The notes: generated by a model from the sequence alone, not told the origin. A stretch of 64,000 nucleotides of DNA from Comamonadaceae bacterium UBA2121 (GCA_002331385.1 DCYB01000002.1:124001-188000); one strand, 5' to 3'. Shown: positions 1 through 9,224, counted from the stretch's first letter. A program made the numbers and translations.

Positions 1-440
1 CGGGCGTGCAAGTGCTTGGCACCGCCCGGGCTCCGCGCGTGGCGCTCTACTCCGACCCCGAACTGCCCGATGCAGAAAAGCTCTCCTGGGTGGTCATGGG
101 CCGCGACCCCAGCACCGGCGGCGCAGAAAGCGCCCTGCTCCAGCAAGCCGCACTTGCCCTCCTCGCTGGCGGCAACAGCGGCAGCGGCAAGATCGCAGGC
201 AGCCTCGGCCTCGACGAAGTCGGCTTCCGCGGCCCCAGCGAAGGCACCGACGCCTCCGGCGCCGCCCTCACGCTGGGCAAGCGCCTGTCCGACAAGCTTT
301 ACGTCACCTACGAGCAAAGCCTCTCCGGCGCCATGGGCACGATCTACATCTTCTACGACCTCTCGCGCCGCCTGACCCTGCGCGGCCAGACGGGCGCCAC
401 CAGCGCCGTCGATCTGATCTATACGGTCAGGAAGGACTAA
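1..440 (+). CDS. tamB: Translocation and assembly module protein TamB, C-terminal end (partial)
   Basis: Only the last ~146 residues are in the window; the gene enters from upstream, in frame from position 3. The visible part is a beta-rich tail that ends in DLIYTVRKD, and near its start it has the pattern YSDPELPDAEKLSWVVMGRD, both typical of the TamB/DUF490 C-terminal domain. In known family members this domain contacts the outer-membrane partner TamA, and the full inner-membrane-anchored protein spans the periplasm and moves phospholipid or assists outer-membrane protein assembly. A long inverted repeat follows the stop. The partner tamA would be expected upstream, outside the window. Confidence 0.85.
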   Translation, partial: GVQVLGTARAPRVALYSDPELPDAEKLSWVVMGRDPSTGGAESALLQQAALALLAGGNSGSGKIAGSLGLDEVGFRGPSEGTDASGAALTLGKRLSDKLYVTYEQSLSGAMGTIYIFYDLSRRLTLRGQTGATSAVDLIYTVRKD

Positions 441-446
441 AGCACA

Positions 447-494
447 CGCTTTCTGTCGGCTGCGATTCCACGCTTCAAGGCCTGACAGAAAGCG
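447..494 (+). terminator. Inverted repeat after tamB, possible terminator
   Basis: CGCTTTCTGTC (447-457) is repeated inverted as GACAGAAAGCG (484-494), an 11-bp perfect stem around a 26-nt loop, 7 nt after the tamB stop. There is no clear T run, so intrinsic termination is uncertain. The 10-mer AGAAAGCGCC at its right arm recurs in the hairpin at 28228-28255. Confidence 0.45.
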
Positions 495-537
495 CCACGC
501 CGCAGACGATACAATCATCGATTCCGCCCAGCATCCT

Positions 538-612
538 CTCTCCGTAGTTCAATGGATAGAACGAGCGCCTCCTAAGCGCTAGATACAGGTTCGATTCCTG
601 TCGGAGGGACCA
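538..612 (+). tRNA. tRNA-Arg, anticodon CCU
   Basis: The cloverleaf can be folded by eye. The acceptor stem is 538-544 with 602-608 (one T-G wobble). The D stem is GTTC/GAAC (547-550, 559-562). The anticodon stem is 564-568 with 576-580, around a loop CTCCTAA (569-575) whose central triplet is CCT. The T stem is ACAGG/CCTGT with loop TTCGATT. The discriminator A is at 609 and the encoded CCA at 610-612. The tRNA reads AGG codons, which are rare in a GC-rich genome. tRNA-Arg genes are common integration targets, which matters because mobile-element debris lies 200 bp downstream. Confidence 0.96.
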
Positions 613-752
613 GCGTCGCGGCCAATAAAGTCCAAAATCCTCTCGAAACCCGCATGTTTAAAGGCATTGCGGTTTTTTCTTTGTCTAGTGCCGTCTCATG
701 TGGACTACGGACAACCCAACATTTTGTTGGTAGTTGAATGCACTAACATACC

Positions 753-800
753 AACCGAACCGAAACCGAACCGAAACCGGACCGTACCGTACCGTACCGG
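753..800. repeat. Short ACCGA/ACCGT tandem repeat
   Basis: The tract is built from ACCGAA/ACCGA units (754-780) and then four near-identical ACCGT units (781-800, the last ending in GG). It lies between tRNA-Arg and the IS remnant. No function is evident; it may be a slippage-generated microsatellite at the edge of the decayed element. Confidence 0.8.
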
Positions 801-812
801 GAATCGAGCAGG

Positions 813-1040
813 CTACTTGGTTAAAGTGATGCCCTGCCCCCGGGCCTGCGCGCCGGCTTGATCGCTGAAGTATTTTGCTTCAGCTTCCATGGGTGGAATG
901 TTGCCAATGGGTTCAAGCAGTAGCTGCGCTTTGAACCAACGCACGCACCCGAGGGCGGCCAGCTCCAGTTGCGTCGTCATGCGCGCGCTCGTCTGCCAGC
1001 CGACGATGCGACGGGCAAAGACGTCGGTGACAAAGGCCAG
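813..1040 (-). pseudogene. IS3-family transposase (OrfB) C-terminal remnant with internal deletion
   Basis: Read on the minus strand, these 228 bases are an open frame of 75 codons plus stop. It begins LAFVTDVFARRIVGWQ, part of the rve integrase core around a catalytic Asp region of IS3/IS150 OrfB proteins, and ends with WFKAQLLLEPIGNIPPMEAE, the typical OrfB tail. The ~80 residues normally between these blocks, carrying the remaining catalytic residues, are missing at the join LAALG-CVRWF. The N-terminus, OrfA and recognisable terminal repeats are absent. The fragment abuts the stop codon of the DUF1232 gene, so one end of the element or deletion lay exactly there. It cannot encode an active enzyme. 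Confidence 0.85.
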
Positions 1041-1424
1041 TCACTTCAACCAAAACCATGCCGCGATCCCCATGGAGATCCACAACACAATGATCATGAT
1101 CGCCCCTGCGCGACTACTTGGTTTCGACCCTTTTTCCGCCATCCAAGCATCGGCTTGAGCACGGCATTCCGAAAGAACGTGAGATGGCAAAAGTTTGACC
1201 GTTAGATAGATCAAAGCTGGTAACAGGATGATGTCATCCAGGTATCCAAGAACCGGGATGAAGTCAGGAATCAGATCAATCGGGCTGAGTGCATAAGCCA
1301 CCACAATTAGCCCCAAAGCCTTTGCGTACCAGGGCGTTTTGGGATGCTTCCCTGCAAACCAGAGCGCCACGCCATCGCGTTTCATCCGTTTTGCCCAAGT
1401 CTGCAGACTGTCACTGATTTTCAT
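1041..1424 (-). CDS. DUF1232 (YkvA-type) small membrane protein
   Basis: Encodes 127 residues when started at the ATG at 1424 (MKISDSLQTWAKRMKRDGVA); an upstream extension to 1589 is open but lacks family similarity. The centre carries the DUF1232 signature ALSPIDLIPDFIPVLGYLDD, a conserved helical hairpin of unknown function. A hydrophobic C-terminal segment (IMIIVLWISMGIAAWFWLK) should anchor it in the membrane. No convincing Shine-Dalgarno site is visible. The stop codon abuts the transposase remnant, so the 3' end may have been changed by the insertion or deletion. Function is unknown. Confidence 0.75.
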   Translation of the reverse strand: MKISDSLQTWAKRMKRDGVALWFAGKHPKTPWYAKALGLIVVAYALSPIDLIPDFIPVLGYLDDIILLPALIYLTVKLLPSHVLSECRAQADAWMAEKGSKPSSRAGAIMIIVLWISMGIAAWFWLK

Positions 1425-1975
1425 AGGGTTTTTTGATGAGTGATCAGCATTCTGCGCGCTTATCGCAGACGGCTTCAGGTGGAGGGATGTGCGCTGCGGG
1501 GGCATCGAAAAGTCCAGTAGGTATGCCCTTTGGACACACGCCGTTTCGTACGCGGAGAAAATTTTCTCCGTATGAAAAAGAAACATCAAATACGAGGAAT
1601 CGGCGAATAGCTGGCGTAAAGGGTTGAAGCGGTCACCCGAAGGCTGGAGCTCGTCCGGGTGCAGGCAGGCCGCGGGGCAGTCGCAACAAGCCGGTACAGC
1701 TACCTGATTTCACAAGCCACCCCAACATGCGCTGACAACTGCTGATCCGGTGGCACCGAAAAGCTCAGGCAAGCGGGATGGTCGATGAATACAGCGTTTG
1801 CATGCCACGTACATACCGGGTGCGTGCCTTTCGAAGTGTAGGCACTGCTTGCTTACCGTGACCATTGAATTTGACAGCACCGACACAAACCCACGGCTTT
1901 TGAGGGTACTCGCTGACATATTCATGGCGGAAACTGGTTGACGATTGAAATCCAGCTTCTACAGGAGATTGTTCC
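1425..1975. other. Intergenic region between DUF1232 gene and katE
   Basis: About 550 bp without a recognisable gene. Short open frames exist on both strands but none resembles a family or has a good ribosome site. It holds the 18-bp palindrome at 1553-1570 and, at its right end, the katE ribosome-binding site (AGGAGA at 1963-1968). The promoters for both divergent neighbours should lie here. Confidence 0.6.
1553..1570. promoter_or_regulatory. 18-bp perfect palindrome, candidate operator
   Basis: CGGAGAAAATTTTCTCCG is perfectly self-complementary with an AT-only core and GC ends, the shape expected of a site for a dimeric repressor. It lies 129 bp upstream of the DUF1232 start and ~405 bp upstream of katE. 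No regulator gene is adjacent, so the cognate factor is unknown. Confidence 0.45.
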
Positions 1976-4051
1976 ATGCCCCGCACTCCGCAAACAAATC
2001 CGGATCAGGTCGTAGGCTCGGGTGGTGAGCTTCAACAACAGCCCAACGGTACACATCCCCCAATGACCACGCAGCAGGGTATCGGGGTTTCGGATAACCA
2101 GAACTCGTTGCGCGCCTACGGTCGTGGCCCATCGCTGCTGGAAGATTTCATACTGCGGGAGAAGATCACCCACTTCGATCACGAGCGCATTCCGGAACGG
2201 ATTGTTCACGCACGGGGATCTGGCGCTCATGGGTCGTTTGTGCTGAGCAAATCACTCAAAAAATACACCACAGCGAAAGTGCTGACTGAAACAGGCGTCG
2301 AGGTGCCCATCTTCGTGCGCTTCTCCACGGTGGCCGGTGGGGCGGGATCAGTGGACACGCCACGCGACGTGCGTGGATTTGCCATCAAGTTCTACACCAG
2401 GGAAGGAAATTGGGATCTTGTGGGCAACAACATTCCAGTGTTCTTTATCCAGGATGCAATCAAATTTCCGGATCTGGTGCATGCGGTGAAGATGGAGCCT
2501 GATCGCGGCTTTCCCCAAGCCGCAACCGCGCATGACACATTCTGGGACTTTGTCTCGCTAATGCCCGAATCAATGCATATGGTGATGTGGGCGATGAGTG
2601 ACCGCACCATTCCGCGCAGCCTGAGGATGATCGAAGGTTTTGGCATCCACTCGTTCCGCCTGATCAATGATCGTGGTGAGAGCACCTTCGTGAAATTCCA
2701 CTGGCGACCTCAGTTAGGCATTCAATCCACGGTATGGGATGAAGCGGCGAAACTGCAATCTGCGGACAACGATTTTCATCGCCGCGACCTTTTCGAAGCC
2801 GTTGAATCTGGTCAACTTCCTGCGTGGGATCTTTATGTGCAGCTTTTCACGCAGGAGCAAGCAGATCAGTTGCCATACGACCACTTGGACCCCACCAAAC
2901 TCATTCCCGAAGAAGTCATACCGCTGGAGAAAATCGGGACCTTCACGCTGAATCGATGGCCCGACAATTTTTTTGCGGAGACCGAGCAGATCGCGTTCTG
3001 CCCAGCCAATGTTCCCCCAGGCATAGACTTCAGCAACGATCCGTTGCTACAAGGGAGACTGTTTTCTTATCTTGATACGCAACTGTCCCGTTTGGGTGGT
3101 CCGAATTTTTCGCAAATCCCAATCAATGCACCCAAGTGTCCTTTCGCCAACTTCCAGCGTGATGGACACATGCAAATGCAATCTCCCAAGGGGCGCGTGG
3201 CCTATGAGCCGTCGAGTCTCGACCCGGCATCGCCTCGCGCATCTTTGTCCACTGGCTTCAAAAGCTATGCGCAGGACCCTGGCAGCGATGCAAAAGGCCG
3301 CGTGCGTCCGGAAAGCTTCGCTGACCACTATAGTCAGGCTCGAATGTTCTATCGCAGCCAGAGTGAGGTCGAGCAGTCACATATGGCGTCGGCGCTGGTG
3401 TTCGAGCTCTCGAAAGTTCAGACTGAACACGTGCGCACTGCCGTGGTGAGTCATCTGCTCGTGATCGATCCAGATCTAGGTAAGCGCGTTGCGGGCGGAT
3501 TGGGTCTGGATTCCCTGCCCGAGCCGGCGGCAGATTCCAAGCGCGTCAACGATCTCGCCCTTAGCCCAGCACTTCGCATCATTGACCGGATGCTGCCAAC
3601 ATTGGAAGGACGTTGCATCGCCATCCTGATCGACGACGGATCGGACGCGCGCATCGTGAACGACCTCAGAAAGTCGATCGAAGCAAAGAAGGCCAGCGTG
3701 AAAATCATCGCCCCTAAGGTGGGTGGAGCGAAACTGAGTGATGGAACAATATGCAAAGCCGATGCACAACTCGCGGGCGCTCCATCCGCTCAGTTTGATG
3801 CAGTGGCTTCCGTCCTCACAACGGCGGCCGGAGAGCGACTGAGTCACGACGCTGCCGCCCAAGATTGGTTCCGAGACGCTTTCGGACACCTCAAAGCCAT
3901 CGCTGCTTGCGCGGCCTCACGGGCCATTTTCCAGTCGGCGGGAGTTAAACCAGATGAAGGCGTGTTCGACCCCGAGGACGTCAAAGGATTTCTGAAGGCA
4001 GCCACGACCCGTCTGTGGAGCCGCGAACCCAAAGTTCGCACTCTGGCCTGA
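1976..4051 (+). CDS. katE: Large-subunit catalase HPII
   Basis: A 691-residue monofunctional haem catalase of the large-subunit clade, which disproportionates hydrogen peroxide in the cytoplasm. The distal-side motif with the essential His is VHARGSGAHGSF (about residues 77-88). The NNIPVFFIQDAIKFPD stretch with the catalytic Asn follows at ~150. The proximal haem-ligand Tyr motif is SYLDTQLSRLGGPNF at ~365. The last ~170 residues form the extra DJ-1/PfpI flavodoxin-like domain of HPII-type enzymes. The start is supported by AGGAGA 7 nt upstream of the ATG. Large-subunit catalases are usually stationary-phase enzymes, and here the gene heads a stress and repair block. Confidence 0.95.
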   Translation: MPRTPQTNPDQVVGSGGELQQQPNGTHPPMTTQQGIGVSDNQNSLRAYGRGPSLLEDFILREKITHFDHERIPERIVHARGSGAHGSFVLSKSLKKYTTAKVLTETGVEVPIFVRFSTVAGGAGSVDTPRDVRGFAIKFYTREGNWDLVGNNIPVFFIQDAIKFPDLVHAVKMEPDRGFPQAATAHDTFWDFVSLMPESMHMVMWAMSDRTIPRSLRMIEGFGIHSFRLINDRGESTFVKFHWRPQLGIQSTVWDEAAKLQSADNDFHRRDLFEAVESGQLPAWDLYVQLFTQEQADQLPYDHLDPTKLIPEEVIPLEKIGTFTLNRWPDNFFAETEQIAFCPANVPPGIDFSNDPLLQGRLFSYLDTQLSRLGGPNFSQIPINAPKCPFANFQRDGHMQMQSPKGRVAYEPSSLDPASPRASLSTGFKSYAQDPGSDAKGRVRPESFADHYSQARMFYRSQSEVEQSHMASALVFELSKVQTEHVRTAVVSHLLVIDPDLGKRVAGGLGLDSLPEPAADSKRVNDLALSPALRIIDRMLPTLEGRCIAILIDDGSDARIVNDLRKSIEAKKASVKIIAPKVGGAKLSDGTICKADAQLAGAPSAQFDAVASVLTTAAGERLSHDAAAQDWFRDAFGHLKAIAACAASRAIFQSAGVKPDEGVFDPEDVKGFLKAATTRLWSREPKVRTLA

Positions 4052-4146
4052 ACCAACACGTGAAGTTCTGAATCGGCTCAAGAATGGGCGAGTAAGGATG
4101 AGCACAGCTCATTGCGCCCGTTCCACCACTTCTGAGGCGAGGGAGC

Positions 4147-4160
4147 GGGGCAAATGCCCC
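4147..4160 (+). terminator. Weak hairpin after katE
   Basis: GGGGC-AAAT-GCCCC followed by CTCTTTCTC, about 95 nt after the katE stop and before the convergent pdeM stop. The T run is interrupted, so this is only a possible intrinsic terminator. Confidence 0.4.
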
Positions 4161-4196
4161 CTCTTTCTCAAACGACTACCAAGGCAACCACGTTTA

Positions 4197-4862
4197 TTAC
4201 TGCACGCGCATCACAATGGGTTCATTTCCACTGACAAACACCCACACACGGCTGTTGACAGAGTGGCATTGCACTCCGCCAGTGAATGCCGAGAATGCTG
4301 GCAACACCAGATGTGATCCGTTCAAAACCATAGCTGGCAACCCCCGGTTCCAGCCGCGCGCGCGGTAAATCGGGTGAATGTGTCCGTGGATATTCAAACC
4401 ATGGCTGCCTGACCGCTGTGACGGAACATGCGACAGAAGTACATTGCCGTTCAGTAGTGAGGCACTGATCTCATCTAGCAGGAGCGTAGCTTCTTGCAGA
4501 TTGCGATCGTGATTTCCACGGGTCAGTACAAACCGGGTTGCGGGATGTGATCTGCGCAGTGCTTGCCACTCCTCCCGGCTCTCTTTGCCTAGTGCGGCGC
4601 CATGCAAAAAGTCGCCCAGGATCACCAGCGTTCGCGGACGCAGTCTGCAAAGTAAAGCCCCCAGTCGCGAAAGATCGTGCGCTTGAACACTCTGCGGCAC
4701 GGCGATACCCGAGGCCCGGAAAATGTCTGCCTTTCCGATATGAAGATCGGCGATCATTACCATCTTCTGTTCAGGCCAGTACAGTGCGCGCTCGGGCAGC
4801 GCGATGAAATAATGCCCTGCGATACGCACTCCAAGGCCCTGATGCGGCATTGCGTCGCTCAT
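4197..4862 (-). CDS. pdeM: Ligase-associated DNA damage response metallophosphoesterase PdeM
   Basis: A 221-residue calcineurin-like phosphoesterase with the full set of two-metal motifs in order: ADLHIG (DxH), GDFLHG (GDxxH), GNHD, and HGHIHP (GHxH). It is the last gene of the exonuclease-ligase-helicase-phosphoesterase operon; its ATG overlaps the helicase stop by 4 bp (ATGA, 4859-4862), showing translational coupling. PdeM-type proteins are a named family defined by this association. Their physiological substrate is not well established, though nucleic-acid ends are plausible. The protein has no signal peptide and should be cytoplasmic. Confidence 0.9.
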   Translation of the reverse strand: MSDAMPHQGLGVRIAGHYFIALPERALYWPEQKMVMIADLHIGKADIFRASGIAVPQSVQAHDLSRLGALLCRLRPRTLVILGDFLHGAALGKESREEWQALRRSHPATRFVLTRGNHDRNLQEATLLLDEISASLLNGNVLLSHVPSQRSGSHGLNIHGHIHPIYRARGWNRGLPAMVLNGSHLVLPAFSAFTGGVQCHSVNSRVWVFVSGNEPIVMRVQ

Positions 4863-7504
4863 TTAGACTTCCGCGCGGGCGACCTGACGGAAGTCGTGAA
4901 ATAACCTTCATCGTTTTGTACGGCTAACCGCCTGACACGCTCTGTCCAACTTTCGTTGGTGAGATTTCCCCTGAAACTCTCGGCCCAAAGGCCGAACGAA
5001 AACGGCGTATGTCGTTCGGGACTGACGAGCACACGCGTCAGGCACACGAGGCGCGTCAGGCACTCATACAGCGTGGGCATATGCAACTCCAGATCAAGTG
5101 CTTCTTGGCGCGCCTGCCGCAGCAACACATGCTCGGGATCGTACTTGCTCAGTACGTCATAAAGCAACCCGGCAGATACCTGCAACTGGCGATTGGGTAC
5201 GCGAGCGCCCGGTGTCCTGGTCGTCACCAGACCCGCGATCTGAGCAATCTCCTTGAAGCGCTTGCGCGCGAGTTCGCTGAAATGCACGGCGCTTTCCAGA
5301 TCCTCGGCCAACCGCTCTGGTGACAGTACACGGTGCCAGTCGATGGCGCTCGCGTCAATGGGGCGTTCGGCCTGCAGCATTAAGCCGATGTCGTTGCATG
5401 ACCAGGAAAAGGAGTTGGCTCGTATTTGGGCAAGCCGCGCGGCAAACAACATGGCCAGCCCCTCATGTGCCACCCGACCGGCAAACGGATAGATGAACAG
5501 GCTTTCCGTCAGCATTTGCCGCGCTCCGTCTCCTGATTCCCGTGTCCTTGGGCCCTTGAGCCGCGCTTTTGCCGGTAGCAATTCGATAAGCAGCTCGGTT
5601 TCACCCGGCACATGCGAGCGTTGCTGCTGCAGGTGCAGGGTGGGCCGTAAATAGCGCATCTCCGGCGTCAATGTCTTTAACGCTTCGCCATCCTCGCGCT
5701 CATCACCCAGCGCCACCGCCTGCGAGAGCAGCGCCTGCATGCGCTCCCCAACGCGTGCCGACATAGCCATCAGCGAGCCGCCCCACGTGGGTGTCAGCGT
5801 GCCGAGGGCCGAGGAGCGTCGAACCCACGCGGTCATGTTGTCCACGGTGACCAATTGAAGGCTGCGCCCGGCGAAATTGAATACATCGCCCGGAGTCAGG
5901 CGCGCAAGAAAGCTTTCCTCCACCGAGCCAAGTCGCGCACCGCGCAAATATTGCACCTGTACCGCCCCCGACGCCACAATGGTGCCAATACCCAACCGAT
6001 GGCGGCGCGTAACCTGTGCATTGGCTGGGCGGTAAACGCCGTCTTCGTCGCATTGCATTCGCTCGTATTGCGGATAGGCTGCAAGCGAAGCGCTCCCGCG
6101 CGTGAGAAACGCTATTACATCGTCCCACTGCTCATCGCTCAGCGCCTCGAAAGCGGCGGTCGAGACGACCTCATTGCGCAGGACATCGGCTCTGAATCCA
6201 CCCGCCAGTGCTGTGGACATGACATGCTGACTAAGAACATCCAGGCACAGCTTCATGGAGCTGCGACGCTCATAGACGCCCGACTGTGCCAGTTCACGCG
6301 TCGCAGCGAATTCGCACAGATCCATCGTCTGCGTCGCCACCGCGTCAATATGCACGGCCGCCCCGGGTCGATGTTTCGCCCGGCCAGCGCGCTGTACCAT
6401 GCGCGCCACCGAGCGAGCGCCGCCCACCTGGATCACTCGATCCACTGCAGGAAAATCCACACCCAGATCAAGACTGCTCGTCGCAACCACGCATCGCAGT
6501 TGCCCTGCGCGCAAACCATCTTCCACTTGGCGGCGCACATGTTGATCCAGTGAACCATGGTGGATCGCGAGATCGTCCCTCGCGTGCGGCCAGATGGCGT
6601 TCAGTGCGGTGAACCAGAGCTCGGCCTGCGAGCGCGTGTTTGTGAAGATGATACTGCTCGATGTGGACAGCACCAGCTTCGCCACCTCGCCCAGATTCGA
6701 CAGGCCGAGATGCCCAGCCCATGGCAGGCGCGAACTCGGCGGCGGTAGGATAGTGTGCAGATGAAACGGCTTGGCGCGCTCGTCCCTCACCACGCGCATC
6801 TGCGACGCGGGACGCTGGCGAACCAGCACGCGCAATGCATCCTCAAGGTTGCCGATCGTCGCCGAGAGGCCCCACACCTGCACTTTCGGGGCCAGTGTCC
6901 GAAGACGCGCCAGGTTCAATTGCAGCAAAACACCACGTTTGGATGGCAGTAGTTCATGCCACTCGTCCACGACTACGCAGCGCAGCGGTGCAAAATGCTC
7001 GCGGCTGCGTTCGTGACTGAGCAAGATGGCAAGGGACTCCGGCGTGGTGATCAGCAGTTGCGCCTTGCCAGACTCGGACAGACGACGATCGTGCGCCGTG
7101 ACATCGCCGGTACGCAGAGCGATCTGCCACTCTGGCAGCAATTCCTTGACCGGTCCCAGCAGGCGCTCGCGTGTGTCGCTCGCCAGCGCACGCAAAGGTG
7201 TGATCCATAACAACTCGACGCCTTCAGCGATCTTGCTACCGTTGTGGCCATCGCGCCGCGACAATGCGTCGATGATCGGCCCGCCGAGCGCTGCGAGTGT
7301 TTTACCGCTCCCGGTAGGCGCCGAAATGATGCCGCTCGAACCGTCTTGAAAGGCGCGCCAGGCTTCCCGCTGAAATCGCGCAGCCGCTATGTGATGCGCC
7401 TTGAGCCAGTCGTTCCACACCCTTCCCGCGCGCGCCAGAGCACGCTGCGAGGTGCCATTCGATTGGACAGACTTGGCCGACTTGGCAGAGGTTGCTCGTG
7501 CCAT
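4859..7504 (-). CDS. Ligase-associated DNA damage response DEXH-box helicase (Lhr type)
   Basis: An 881-residue superfamily 2 helicase of the Lhr group. Visible motifs are SAPTGSGKT (Walker A), VVDEWHELL (DExH), LSATIGN (motif III), FTNTRSQAE (motif IV) and RAGRAKH (motif VI), followed by a long Lhr-type C-terminal region. The start at 7504 (MARATSAKSAKS) is preferred because it has GAGGGGACGGAA just upstream and lies 10 bp after the ligase stop; an in-frame extension to 7579 would run into the ligase gene. Lhr proteins are 3'-5' DNA translocases that unwind RNA:DNA or DNA duplexes. Here it should act with the ligase and nuclease of the same operon. Confidence 0.92.
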   Translation of the reverse strand: MARATSAKSAKSVQSNGTSQRALARAGRVWNDWLKAHHIAAARFQREAWRAFQDGSSGIISAPTGSGKTLAALGGPIIDALSRRDGHNGSKIAEGVELLWITPLRALASDTRERLLGPVKELLPEWQIALRTGDVTAHDRRLSESGKAQLLITTPESLAILLSHERSREHFAPLRCVVVDEWHELLPSKRGVLLQLNLARLRTLAPKVQVWGLSATIGNLEDALRVLVRQRPASQMRVVRDERAKPFHLHTILPPPSSRLPWAGHLGLSNLGEVAKLVLSTSSSIIFTNTRSQAELWFTALNAIWPHARDDLAIHHGSLDQHVRRQVEDGLRAGQLRCVVATSSLDLGVDFPAVDRVIQVGGARSVARMVQRAGRAKHRPGAAVHIDAVATQTMDLCEFAATRELAQSGVYERRSSMKLCLDVLSQHVMSTALAGGFRADVLRNEVVSTAAFEALSDEQWDDVIAFLTRGSASLAAYPQYERMQCDEDGVYRPANAQVTRRHRLGIGTIVASGAVQVQYLRGARLGSVEESFLARLTPGDVFNFAGRSLQLVTVDNMTAWVRRSSALGTLTPTWGGSLMAMSARVGERMQALLSQAVALGDEREDGEALKTLTPEMRYLRPTLHLQQQRSHVPGETELLIELLPAKARLKGPRTRESGDGARQMLTESLFIYPFAGRVAHEGLAMLFAARLAQIRANSFSWSCNDIGLMLQAERPIDASAIDWHRVLSPERLAEDLESAVHFSELARKRFKEIAQIAGLVTTRTPGARVPNRQLQVSAGLLYDVLSKYDPEHVLLRQARQEALDLELHMPTLYECLTRLVCLTRVLVSPERHTPFSFGLWAESFRGNLTNESWTERVRRLAVQNDEGYFTTSVRSPARKSK

Positions 7505-7514
7505 TTCCGTCCCC

Positions 7515-9224
7515 TCATTCGCGGCACAATGACTGCAGCGTTGCCAGCGTGTCAGCCTCTTGCACTGTCTTGTCGTCACGCCAGCGCAGGATGCGCGGGA
7601 AGCGCACCGCCACGCCCGACTTGTGACGTGAGGAGCGGTTTACCGCCTCGAAGCCAATCTCGAAAACCTGCTCGGCCTTTACAGAGCGCACAGGCCCGAA
7701 GCGCTCGAGTGTATGGGCGCGTATCCATCGATCGAGCTTAAGGATCTCCGCATCGGTGAGACCCGAATATGCCTTGGCAATCGGCACCAGCACGCCGTCC
7801 CCGTTCCACACCGCGAACGTGTAATCAGTGTGCAGGGTGCTGCGCCTGCCGCTGCCACTTTGCGCGTAAATCAGCACTGCATCGACAGTGAACGGGTCGA
7901 GCTTCCACTTCCACCAGTCGCCGCGCCTGCGACCCTCTTGGTACGTCGACTTGAGCGATTTAAGCATCACGCCTTCGGCATGATGATCAGCCGCTTGCTC
8001 GCGCAGTGCCTTGAATTCCGACCAGTCACGAAACGACAGTGCTGGGGATAGTGCGAACAACGGCAGTAGGGGGTTGTCTGCCGCCGCGTCGGCGCCTGCT
8101 GCAGCGTCCGCTTGCGTATGACTGATCAACTCCTCGAGCGCCTGTCGCCGCTCGGCCAGCGGCCGCGCGCGCCAATCTTCACCATCGCGCTCCAGCAAAT
8201 CGTAGAAAAGAATGCGTACCGGAACCTCCTGAAGAAGCTTTGCCGAAGGCTTGCGTTTCTGAATGCGCTTTTGCAAAGCGATGAAAGCCCGTGGACAGTG
8301 GGTTTGCGCATCCCAGGCGATCAGTTCGCCATCGAGCACGACCCCCTGCGGAAGCTGTTCGGCTTTCGACTCCAGTTCGGGAAAGCGACCGTCCAGACGC
8401 TCCTCTCCGCGCGACCAAAGGTAAGGAGAAAAACCCTCGCGCCGCACCAGTTGTACCCGAATACCATCCCACTTCCACTCGGCCTGCCAATCCGCGACAT
8501 CGCCAAGCGAGACAACATCGGCCTGTAGAGGAGATGCAAGAAAAAAAGGGTATGGCTTGTCAAGCGCTTGCGCGCTAACACTGGTGTCCATCAATGCCTC
8601 GAACGATGCCGGCGACGGCATCCACTCTCCAACCATACGGTGCGCCATATCTGCCGTGGATAGGCCCGCACGGCGTGCGAGTACAGACTGAAGCGTGCGC
8701 CGTGAAACACCCACTCGCAGCGAACCAGTAAGCAACTTGTTGAACACCAGACGAGAAACGCCGTGGAGCCGCAACCATGCCCACTGGACCGCTGTCTTGC
8801 GCGTTTCGACTGACTCACTCGCGAGCGGGAGCAGAAAGGCTTGCACCCACTCAGTGAGTGAACTGCTTGCATCCGGCACGCGCCAACCTACGCCTTGAGG
8901 CAACGGCATGATGTGATGTTGCTCATCGCCCTCGCGCGCTGCTACGAGCAGTGCCAGCGTCTCTGCCAGATCACCGACATGCCGGTAGCTGTCCTCCACC
9001 AGCCACAGCGGCAGACCGGTAAGTTCACTGATCCACTCTCGCAGTTCCTTGGTCGTGGCGATGCGGTGGCGACCAGCGTTGATCTTGCCGCCACTGAGCA
9101 AATGGATTGCCCACGAAGCTTCCTCGCTGCTGATGCCGTCAAAATACGCGTAAAGTGCAGCATCGCGTACCTTATTGCCAGCAGCCTCATCAAGCGACTG
9201 GTAGAGTGAGGTGAACCGGTTCAT
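7515..9224 (-). CDS. ATP-dependent DNA ligase of the ligase-associated damage response cluster
   Basis: A 569-residue ATP-dependent ligase. The nucleotidyltransferase motif I is EWKWDGIRVQLVRR, with the adenylated Lys in K-x-D-G at about residue 250. The RGEER and DGELIAWD motifs follow, then WWKWKLDPFTVDAVLIYA (motif V region) and an OB-fold tail. An N-terminal helical DNA-binding region of ~200 residues precedes the catalytic core. The start at 9224 overlaps the exonuclease stop (ATGA, 9221-9224). It is distinct from the replicative NAD-dependent LigA and from LigD, because no Ku, primase or 3'-phosphoesterase domains are present. Confidence 0.93.
   Translation of the reverse strand: MNRFTSLYQSLDEAAGNKVRDAALYAYFDGISSEEASWAIHLLSGGKINAGRHRIATTKELREWISELTGLPLWLVEDSYRHVGDLAETLALLVAAREGDEQHHIMPLPQGVGWRVPDASSSLTEWVQAFLLPLASESVETRKTAVQWAWLRLHGVSRLVFNKLLTGSLRVGVSRRTLQSVLARRAGLSTADMAHRMVGEWMPSPASFEALMDTSVSAQALDKPYPFFLASPLQADVVSLGDVADWQAEWKWDGIRVQLVRREGFSPYLWSRGEERLDGRFPELESKAEQLPQGVVLDGELIAWDAQTHCPRAFIALQKRIQKRKPSAKLLQEVPVRILFYDLLERDGEDWRARPLAERRQALEELISHTQADAAAGADAAADNPLLPLFALSPALSFRDWSEFKALREQAADHHAEGVMLKSLKSTYQEGRRRGDWWKWKLDPFTVDAVLIYAQSGSGRRSTLHTDYTFAVWNGDGVLVPIAKAYSGLTDAEILKLDRWIRAHTLERFGPVRSVKAEQVFEIGFEAVNRSSRHKSGVAVRFPRILRWRDDKTVQEADTLATLQSLCRE

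Noticed and set aside
667..861. Short plus-strand open frame after tRNA-Arg
   Set aside because: It runs through the ACCGN tandem repeat and into the IS3 remnant on the opposite strand; composition is repeat-driven and there is no ribosome site.
4098..4316. Plus-strand frame between katE and pdeM
   Set aside because: Most of it is antisense to the end of pdeM and it has no family similarity.
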